A stretch of DNA of 5,296 bases from an uncultured Thermoanaerobacterales bacterium (GTDB taxonomy: Bacteria > Bacillota > Clostridia > Christensenellales > UBA1242): NCBI GenBank assembly GCA_949840475.1, contig CATKXA010000073.1, positions 1-5,296 of the forward strand, written 5' to 3'. The first letter of the stretch is position 1, and every line of letters begins with the position of its first letter. Positions 1-5,296 of this stretch are shown here, piece after piece. The notes beneath the pieces are model-generated. The model was given only the letters and a program-made list of their open reading frames with translations, made no database searches and was not told the origin of the DNA. The translations under genes and the position numbers were made by a program.

Positions 1-1
1 A

Positions 2-418
2 GAATATGCCAAAAGACTTATTGATAAATATGGCTTAGGCGATTTTAAAACTCACTTCCCTAGCCAACTCTCTGGTGGTATGCGACAAAGAGTAGCACTA
101 ATTAGAACGCTATGTTTAAGACCTGAACTGTTACTTTTAGACGAGCCCTTCTCAGCACTTGATTATCAGACAAGATTATCAGTACAAGATGACGTTTGTA
201 ACATCATAAAAACAGAAAACAAAACTGCAATACTTGTTACTCACGACATTTCAGAAGCTGTTGCGATGAGCACAAAGGTAATCATATTATCTAATAGACC
301 AGCAACAGTCAAAAAAATTATTGAGCTAGATTTTGACAAAGACTTAACACCTTTTGAACGTAGAAAAGACCCTAAGTTCAACATGTATTTCAACCAGATT
401 TGGGAGGAACTTGTATGA
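2..418 (+). CDS. ABC transporter ATP-binding protein, NitT/TauT (nitrate/sulfonate/taurine) type, C-terminal part
   Basis: This is the nucleotide-binding subunit of an ABC importer; it hydrolyses ATP on the cytoplasmic face to drive the permease encoded next to it. The frame is open from the left edge, so the true start, the Walker A motif and the Q-loop lie outside the window and 138 residues are visible. Seen in order (numbered from the first visible residue): the ABC signature LSGGMRQRVA at 23-32, Walker B with catalytic glutamate and D-loop LLLLDEPFSALD at 43-54, and the switch histidine in LVTHD at 78-82, followed by the usual EAVAMS and the beta strand VIILSNRPA. The LSGGMRQR signature and the DEPFSALD box are typical of the SsuB/TauB/NrtD-like group. 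The stop codon overlaps the permease start as ATGA, so the two subunits are probably translationally coupled. All visible ATPase motifs are intact. The substrate (nitrate, sulfonate, taurine, a thiamin precursor or other) cannot be told from this subunit. Confidence 0.93.
   Translation, partial: EYAKRLIDKYGLGDFKTHFPSQLSGGMRQRVALIRTLCLRPELLLLDEPFSALDYQTRLSVQDDVCNIIKTENKTAILVTHDISEAVAMSTKVIILSNRPATVKKIIELDFDKDLTPFERRKDPKFNMYFNQIWEELV
402..408 (+). promoter_or_regulatory. Ribosome binding site of the permease gene, inside the ATPase gene
   Basis: The run GGGAGGA sits six bases before the ATG at 415, within the last codons of the ATPase gene. It decides the permease start: a TTG at 400 is in frame but would place this site inside the gene and has no Shine-Dalgarno sequence of its own at a proper distance. 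Confidence 0.8.
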
Positions 419-1224
419 CAAAAGCAAAGGTCGTCTACTCAAAGGCTCATAAAAAATATCTACGCTCACTAAAGCTCAAAAGTTTTTCAGTTCATGCTTG
501 TCAAATTTTATTATTACTATCTATCTTACTTATTTGGGAGCTTTGTGCCTCATATAATGTAATAGACCCATTTATAACCAGTAGCCCTTCAAGAATTATT
601 GAACAAATTGGTAAAATGATAGCTGAAAAAACACTTTTCTATCATTCCTGGGTCACTCTTTATGAAACGCTATTAGCTTTTGCTATTAGTACTGTGCTTG
701 GTACAGTCATAGCACTAATTTTGTTTTCAATCCCATTCGTTAGAAGAGTTTTAGAGCCATATTTAATAGTTTTAAACTCTCTTCCTAAAATAGCACTTGG
801 TCCATTAATCATTGTGTGGATGGGCACTGGAACAAAATCTATAGTAGTTATGGGTATATTGATTTGTATTGTAATTACAACAATTTCAATGTTAAACGGA
901 TACTTAGCTGTACCAGAAGAAAAGATTTTACTTATGAAAACAATGGGTGCAAATAAATTTCAAATTATGACCAAACTAGTTATTCCAGCATCGCTAAAAG
1001 ACTTTATATCAATTCTTAAAATAAACGTTGGTATGAGCTGGGTTGGCGTTGTTATGGGCGAATACTTAACCAGTAAAGCTGGTCTTGGTTATTTGATAGT
1101 TTATGGCGGTCAAGTATTTAAGCTAGATTTAGTAATGAGTGCCATTGTTGTGCTTTGCATCTTAGCAGGTTTAATGTATTGTTTTGTAGCCTTGCTAGAA
1201 ATGTATGTCAACAAAAAACGTTAG
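415..1224 (+). CDS. ABC transporter permease, NitT/TauT (SsuC/TauC-like) family
   Basis: This integral membrane subunit forms the translocation channel of the importer and pairs with the ATPase encoded just upstream. The product is 269 residues, the normal length for SsuC/TauC-type permeases (BPD_transp_1 fold). After a basic, cytoplasmic N-terminus (1-27) come hydrophobic segments at about 28-46, 82-105, 112-136, 142-160, 204-228 and 238-262, consistent with six membrane spans. Family landmarks are NSLPKIALGPLIIVWMGTG at 121-139 and the coupling loop around 172-191 (MGANKFQIMTKLVIP), which contacts the ATPase. In that loop the invariant glycine (G178) and the I-P pair (I190, P191) are kept, but the classical EAA triplet is replaced by LLM. 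The start is set by the ATGA overlap and the good ribosome binding site at 402-408. The gene ends with tandem stops (TAG then TAA) and runs straight into a terminator, so it is the last gene of its operon. The substrate is unknown. Confidence 0.92.
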   Translation: MTKAKVVYSKAHKKYLRSLKLKSFSVHACQILLLLSILLIWELCASYNVIDPFITSSPSRIIEQIGKMIAEKTLFYHSWVTLYETLLAFAISTVLGTVIALILFSIPFVRRVLEPYLIVLNSLPKIALGPLIIVWMGTGTKSIVVMGILICIVITTISMLNGYLAVPEEKILLMKTMGANKFQIMTKLVIPASLKDFISILKINVGMSWVGVVMGEYLTSKAGLGYLIVYGGQVFKLDLVMSAIVVLCILAGLMYCFVALLEMYVNKKR

Positions 1225-1231
1225 TAAAAAC

Positions 1232-1263
1232 AAAAAAGCAACCTTTAATAGGTTGCTTTTTTT
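1232..1263. terminator. Bidirectional rho-independent terminator shared by convergent operons
   Basis: A perfect inverted repeat lies between the two converging genes. GCAACC (1238-1243) pairs with GGTTGC (1251-1256), and the flanking six A's (1232-1237) pair with six T's (1257-1262), giving a 12-bp stem, or 13 with one loop-closing T-A pair. The loop is TTTAATA or shorter. On the + strand the hairpin ends in a run of seven T's (1257-1263), suited to terminate the transporter operon. On the - strand the A-run becomes the T-run, suited to terminate the whiA-dnaE operon. The hairpin begins a few bases after each stop codon. The G+C part of the stem is only six pairs with four G-C pairs, so strength is moderate. 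Confidence 0.88.
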
Positions 1264-1264
1264 A

Positions 1265-4200
1265 TTACATAAGCTTAACATTTTTAGACCCAACTATCAT
1301 ATTGAGCTCAGCAAGCATTGATGGCGAAGGATTAACTCTTCTGTTTAAAGTGTATAACTTTTTATTGTACTGAACATAAGTCTCTACAGGGCCTCTATAC
1401 TCATCTAACACTTTGAAAATTTTGTTTTTTATGTACTCATTCTCAATGTCAAACTGCATATATAACTTCTGCTTAACTTCTGTTTCAATATCATTGAATA
1501 CTATTTTCTTAGTTTCCTCGCTCTGCTCGTCCTTTTCCTCTTCAACAAACTCAAGCTTGTCTAGTATAATAATAGCTCTTTCGCCTTCTCTTAGCGAAAG
1601 TCTTCCTTCAACTACAACAATAGCGTCTTCGGCAAGTCTGTCTTTAAATTGCTCATAAAATTTGGTAAACACCATAACCTCAAACGAGCCATATAAATCC
1701 TCTATCTTTAAAATAGCCATCGGTTTGTTGCCATTTTTAGTAAACATCTTCTTAACTTCGGCAATTACACCGCCAGTCTTTACCCTCATTCCATCAGAAA
1801 GCTCACTGTCGATAGCCTGCATATTTTCATCGTTTTCGTCTTCTTCAACAGTTTCTTCATCTTCATTTTCAAGGTCACGAAGCATACTAGCATTGAAATT
1901 AAACTCTTTCATGAGGTTAGAATATGGCTCAAGTGGGTGTCCGCTCATATAGATACCAACAGCTTCTTTTTCTTTTTTGAGCTTGAACTTTGTATCGTAC
2001 TCTTCAAGGTTAGGATAATCTATTTTAATGCTTTCTTCTTTACTGAATAGGTCACCGAACATAGAAAATTGCCCTGAAAGCCTGCTCTTTTTGTCTTTAA
2101 TCGCACAACTCATTGCCATTTCATAAACAGCAGCAAGCTGGCTTCTTGTTTTACCAAAGCAATCAAAAGCTCCAGAATAAATCATGCCTTCAATAACGCG
2201 TTTGTTTATATTTAGGTCTATAACCCTTGTCAAGAAATCACCGAGGTCTTTAAAGTCACCATTAGTGTTACGTTCATTTATGATTCCTTCACAAATGCTT
2301 ATACCAATGCCTTTAATAGCGGATAACCCAAAACGGATTTTTCCGTCTTTTACTGAGAAATACACATCACTCTTGTTGATGTCCGCTGGAAGTATTTCAA
2401 TGCCCTCACTTCTAGCATAAGTAAGATAGGTTGATACTTCATCAGCGTTGGTAATTCTATTGTTTACGATACTTGTTAAAAACTCTGGCTCATAGTAACA
2501 CTTTAAGAAAGCTGTTCTATAAGTAACTACGCTATAAGCCGCCGCATGCGATTTGTTGAACGCGTACTGAGCAAATGTTTCCATGTCGCTCCAAATTTTC
2601 TCGCCCACTTCTTTAGGCACGCCACGCTTAATACAGCCGTCAATGGCAGTTTGGTCTTTCTCGCCATTCTCCCCTTTAACAAATGGTCTGCCGTACAAAA
2701 ATATAGGTTTTTCTCTTGCCATGGCAGCAGCATCTTTTTTACCCATACATCTTCTGACCATGTCCGCTTGACCAAGCGTGTAGCCAGCAAGTTTTTGACA
2801 AACTTTCATGACCTGCTCTTGGTAAACAATAACGCCGTAGGTCACGTCAATAATGTCTTCAAGTAATGGGTGGTCGTATTCAACGTCTGCTGGGTTGTGT
2901 TTGTTATGCGTATACTTCGGAATATACTGCATTGGGCCTGGTCGATACAAACTAATTGCCGCAATAATATCTTCCAGACAAGTTGGTTTTAGCTCTTTTA
3001 AGAACTTTTGGAAACCACCACTTTCAATTTGGAATATACCCATAGTGTTTCCAGTAGAAATGTATTCATAAACTTTAGGGTCTTCATAACCAAGCTTGTC
3101 AAAGTCTATTTCCACGCCATGGTTTTCTTTAACATATGCGATTGCTCGCTTAATATCGTTTAAGTTTCTAAGCCCCAAAAAGTCCATTTTCAAAAGTCCT
3201 AGTTCTTCCACTTCTTTCATGTTGTACTGGGTGGTTATATCTTCGCCATTTCTTGATAGCGGTATAACATTTTCTAGCGGCTCTCTACCAATTATTACGC
3301 CACAGGCATGAGTTGAACACTGCCTTGGAGCATCTTCAACTTTGTATGCAACATCAATAACTTTTTGAATTTCGGGATTAGTATTATAAATATCTATAAG
3401 CTCGGGAATACCATATGTTGTACCGTAATCTTTATCCCCCTCTTTTGGATGATACATACCAAAGCATTTTTGAATAATCTGCGGACGCTTATACGCATTA
3501 CCCATAAGCTTGGTAACTTTGTCTGTTTCATTGTATGGGACTTTTAGTACACGACCAACGTCCTTAATGGCATTCTTTGCTGCCATAGTACCGAAAGTAA
3601 CAATTTTAACAACACATGGGTCTGTATATCTTCGCTTTACATAGTCAATAACTTCTTCTCGTCTATCATCGGCAAAGTCGACGTCAAAGTCGGGAGCACT
3701 AACACGCTCAGTGTGCAAAAATCTTTCAAAAAGCAAATCATATTTCAGCGGGTCAACATCTGTTATACCAATAGCATAAGCAATAATACTACCAACACCC
3801 GAACCACGACCAGGACCTACTGGAATATCCATGTTTTTAGCCGCATTTATGTAGTCCCAAACAATCAAGTAGTACTCAATATAACCTTGAGTTGAAATAA
3901 CATTATACTCATGCTCAGTTCTCTCTCTAATTTCTGGTGTAACCTCGCCGTATCTTTTGATTAAGCCGGTTTCAATGAGGTTACGGAAAAAGGTGGTTGA
4001 GTCCTCACCATTGTCTGGATAATACCTTGGGTACATATAGTGACCAAACACGAACTTAAAGTTACATTTGTCTGCAATTTCTAATGTTGTGTCAAGGGCA
4101 TCAAAGTCTTCAGGGAAAACTTTTTCCATTTCTTCCCTAGTTTTGAAATACATTTGGTCACCAGGTAGTTTTAGTCTATCTTGGTCATCAAGAGTTTTAC

Positions 4201-4867
4201 GCATTTGCACGCACATTAAAACATCTTGTGTTTCTGCATCTGACTGATATATATAGTGCACGTCGTTTGTCGCAACAAGCTTTATATCATACTTTTTAGC
4301 AAACTCTTTAAGCTTCGCATTAACAACAGCGTCTTCTTCTAAATAATGGTTTTGGATTTCAAGATAAAAGTCATCTTTAAACCTTTCTTTGAACCAAACA
4401 ACCATTTTTTCAGCTTCATCAATTTGCCCTCTCATAATGTATTGAGGGATAGTTCCAGCTAGGCACGCGGACAAACAAATTACACCCTCAGTATATTTTT
4501 CTAGAGTTTTATAATCAATCCTTGGCTTATAATAATAGCCATCTCTAAACGCTATGGTGTTTAGCATTGAAATATTTTTATAACCTGTATCATCTTTTGC
4601 AAGAAGAATTAAGTGTTCAAGCTTAGTCTTGCCTTGCTTAACATACAAATCATCAGCAATATAGAACTCACAACCAATAATAGGTTTAATGCCTGCTTTT
4701 TTACAAGACTTCGCAAAGTGAACAGCACCATACATATTACCGTGGTCAGTAATTGCTAGTGCAGGCATACCATACTCTTTTGCCACTTTAATCATTTTGT
4801 CCATTCTGGCAGCACCATCAAGCAAACTGTATTCTGTATGAACATGTAGATGAACAAAATTACTCAT
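1265..4867 (-). CDS. dnaE: DNA polymerase III alpha subunit (DnaE), complete
   Basis: This is the catalytic C-family DNA polymerase of the cytoplasmic replisome, 1200 residues. An N-terminal PHP domain (about 1-205) carries VHLHVHTEYSLLDG, ITDHGN, GCEFYI, a C at 135 and NDVH at 201-204. The palm holds GPGRGSG at 351-357 and the catalytic pair in APDFDVDF (D395, D397), with the third aspartate D562 in KMDFLGL. The fingers region includes SLYRPGPM (639-646), QEQVMKV, and FNKSHAAAYS (770-779). A helix-hairpin-helix element follows (RFGLSAIKGIG, about 845-855), then a beta-clamp-binding pentapeptide QFSMF (933-937), an OB fold (about 1028-1108) and a small C-terminal domain (about 1120-1200). There is no inserted DEDD exonuclease, so this is DnaE and not PolC. 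Oddities are an extended loop at about 722-743 and an acidic linker at 1000-1014. The start is fixed by the ATGA overlap with whiA and the AAGGAG at proper distance; it stops with tandem TAA TAA. Bacillota often also have PolC, so whether this is the main polymerase cannot be told here. Confidence 0.98.
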   Translation of the reverse strand: MSNFVHLHVHTEYSLLDGAARMDKMIKVAKEYGMPALAITDHGNMYGAVHFAKSCKKAGIKPIIGCEFYIADDLYVKQGKTKLEHLILLAKDDTGYKNISMLNTIAFRDGYYYKPRIDYKTLEKYTEGVICLSACLAGTIPQYIMRGQIDEAEKMVVWFKERFKDDFYLEIQNHYLEEDAVVNAKLKEFAKKYDIKLVATNDVHYIYQSDAETQDVLMCVQMRKTLDDQDRLKLPGDQMYFKTREEMEKVFPEDFDALDTTLEIADKCNFKFVFGHYMYPRYYPDNGEDSTTFFRNLIETGLIKRYGEVTPEIRERTEHEYNVISTQGYIEYYLIVWDYINAAKNMDIPVGPGRGSGVGSIIAYAIGITDVDPLKYDLLFERFLHTERVSAPDFDVDFADDRREEVIDYVKRRYTDPCVVKIVTFGTMAAKNAIKDVGRVLKVPYNETDKVTKLMGNAYKRPQIIQKCFGMYHPKEGDKDYGTTYGIPELIDIYNTNPEIQKVIDVAYKVEDAPRQCSTHACGVIIGREPLENVIPLSRNGEDITTQYNMKEVEELGLLKMDFLGLRNLNDIKRAIAYVKENHGVEIDFDKLGYEDPKVYEYISTGNTMGIFQIESGGFQKFLKELKPTCLEDIIAAISLYRPGPMQYIPKYTHNKHNPADVEYDHPLLEDIIDVTYGVIVYQEQVMKVCQKLAGYTLGQADMVRRCMGKKDAAAMAREKPIFLYGRPFVKGENGEKDQTAIDGCIKRGVPKEVGEKIWSDMETFAQYAFNKSHAAAYSVVTYRTAFLKCYYEPEFLTSIVNNRITNADEVSTYLTYARSEGIEILPADINKSDVYFSVKDGKIRFGLSAIKGIGISICEGIINERNTNGDFKDLGDFLTRVIDLNINKRVIEGMIYSGAFDCFGKTRSQLAAVYEMAMSCAIKDKKSRLSGQFSMFGDLFSKEESIKIDYPNLEEYDTKFKLKKEKEAVGIYMSGHPLEPYSNLMKEFNFNASMLRDLENEDEETVEEDENDENMQAIDSELSDGMRVKTGGVIAEVKKMFTKNGNKPMAILKIEDLYGSFEVMVFTKFYEQFKDRLAEDAIVVVEGRLSLREGERAIIILDKLEFVEEEKDEQSEETKKIVFNDIETEVKQKLYMQFDIENEYIKNKIFKVLDEYRGPVETYVQYNKKLYTLNRRVNPSPSMLAELNMIVGSKNVKLM

Positions 4868-5296
4868 AAGTTTATCTCCTTTGCAATTTCTATAAGTTTT
4901 TTAAATTTTTGACTAATGGCTGCTTTACTAATCTTGCCCCCTAGCACCTCGCCTATCTCTTTAAGCGAACCCTCAGGGTTTGCAAGCCTAGCAGTAGCAA
5001 CCTCAAGCAAAGACTCAGGCAAAGACTCTAAGCCAACAGTTTTGCGTATGGTTTCTATGGCCTCAAGCTGTTTTAGTGCTGCATTGATGCTCTTATCGAT
5101 GTTCGCAGCAATGCAGTTTGCCTGCCTATTAACAAGGTTACGCATTTGTCTGCCAGCCCTCTGGTTTTCAAGCTCAAGCACTGCCTTATGGGCTCCAAAA
5201 AGTCCCAGAATACTGCTGATGCTCTCAGCTTCTTTTATATAGACAACTATGTTATCTCCTCTTTCAACTTGCCTACAGATAATATCGTGCTCGGCG
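4864..5296 (-). CDS. whiA: DNA-binding regulator WhiA, C-terminal part
   Basis: WhiA is a DNA-binding protein of Gram-positive bacteria, a sporulation regulator in Streptomyces and linked to cell division and chromosome segregation in Bacillus. It has an N-terminal fold related to LAGLIDADG homing endonucleases (non-catalytic) and a C-terminal helix-turn-helix. The gene runs off the right edge; 143 residues are visible, about the last half. Numbered from the edge, residues 1-46 (including NIVVYIKEAESISSIL, LFGAH, LELEN) match the end of the LAGLIDADG-like part. The hallmark linker MRNLVNRQANC lies at 51-61, followed by NIDKSINAAL at 65-74, and the helix-turn-helix spans about 92-138 (SLPESLLEVA, SLKEIGEVLGGKISK). 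A GTG at 5179-5181 is an internal valine, not the start, since homology continues upstream to the edge. The stop TGA overlaps the dnaE ATG. Identification rests on recalled family sequence, but the linker and helix-turn-helix are distinctive. Confidence 0.93.
   Translation of the reverse strand, partial: AEHDIICRQVERGDNIVVYIKEAESISSILGLFGAHKAVLELENQRAGRQMRNLVNRQANCIAANIDKSINAALKQLEAIETIRKTVGLESLPESLLEVATARLANPEGSLKEIGEVLGGKISKAAISQKFKKLIEIAKEINL
4875..4882 (-). promoter_or_regulatory. Ribosome binding site of dnaE, inside the end of whiA
   Basis: On the - strand AAAGGAGA is present with its AGGAG core at 4876-4880, eight bases before the dnaE ATG. It is made by the codons for Ala-Lys-Glu-Ile near the end of whiA. 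The good spacing and the ATGA overlap support the dnaE start at 4867 and suggest coupled translation. Confidence 0.85.

Noticed and set aside
400..414. TTG at 400 as the permease start (five residues longer)
   Set aside because: The ribosome binding site GGGAGGA at 402-408 would then lie inside the gene. The ATG at 415 has correct spacing and a typical ATGA overlap.
1155..1373. Short + strand open frame running through the permease end and terminator
   Set aside because: It overlaps the permease in another frame, crosses the terminator and reads antisense into dnaE; no family resemblance and no ribosome binding site.
1501..1560. Pyrimidine-rich (CTCTTCC-like) stretches on the + strand within the dnaE region, considered as simple repeats
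   Set aside because: They are the antisense of Glu/Asp/Lys codons in acidic linkers of DnaE and are not regular repeats.
2527..2790. A nested - strand open frame of 87 codons inside dnaE
   Set aside because: It lies in another frame over the conserved fingers region; composition is that of a shifted reading of dnaE.
1413..3895. Several + strand open frames of 60-106 codons opposite dnaE
   Set aside because: All are antisense to a clearly conserved gene, show Ser/Ile/Phe-rich shadow composition and lack family resemblance.
5179..5181. GTG as the start of a small 105-residue protein
   Set aside because: The frame stays open to the right edge and the upstream residues match WhiA, so this is an internal valine.
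4916..5242. A + strand open frame of 108 codons opposite whiA
   Set aside because: Its composition mirrors whiA in antisense, and whiA is clearly the conserved frame.
1..5296. CRISPR arrays, tRNA or rRNA genes, insertion-sequence ends, riboswitches
   Set aside because: No spaced direct repeats, cloverleaf, transposase frame or terminal inverted repeat was seen; nearly every base lies in one of four conserved genes.

Overview
The window is an AT-rich stretch of bacterial chromosome, most likely from an uncultured or gut-type member of the Clostridia (Bacillota). That placement is an inference from three things: the adjacent pair whiA then dnaE, which is a familiar Bacillota/Clostridia arrangement; the form of the DnaE protein (N-terminal PHP domain, about 1200 residues, a small C-terminal domain ending in a GSKNVKL-type tail); and strong AGGAG-type ribosome binding sites. 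I see no mobile element, CRISPR array, tRNA or rRNA.

Layout. Positions 2-1224 on the + strand hold the end of an ABC importer operon. It consists of the C-terminal part of an ATP-binding subunit and a complete permease of the nitrate/sulfonate/taurine (NitT/TauT, SsuC/TauC) type. The two genes overlap by four bases (ATGA). Positions 1265-5296 on the - strand hold the C-terminal part of the regulator WhiA, followed by a complete replicative DNA polymerase III alpha subunit (dnaE). These two also overlap by four bases (ATGA). The two operons converge, and only about 40 bases separate them (1225-1264). That gap is almost filled by one near-symmetrical A-stem-T hairpin that can serve as a terminator in both directions.

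How the genes work together. The ATPase and permease would form the energising and membrane parts of one importer. Its substrate-binding protein is not in the window and would have to lie upstream of the ATPase, because the terminator follows the permease directly; the substrate cannot be named. WhiA and DnaE are read from one message, with the dnaE ribosome binding site inside the last codons of whiA, so their synthesis is probably coupled. DnaE keeps the catalytic aspartates, a clamp-binding motif and what appears to be the complete PHP metal-ligand set, so an intrinsic proofreading activity is plausible.

The window is gene-dense and mostly ordinary. I found no convincing undescribed system. 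The observations worth a second look are details of DnaE (intact PHP site, an enlarged fingers-region loop, an acidic linker), the two translationally coupled overlaps, the altered WhiA helix-turn-helix and the compact shared terminator.
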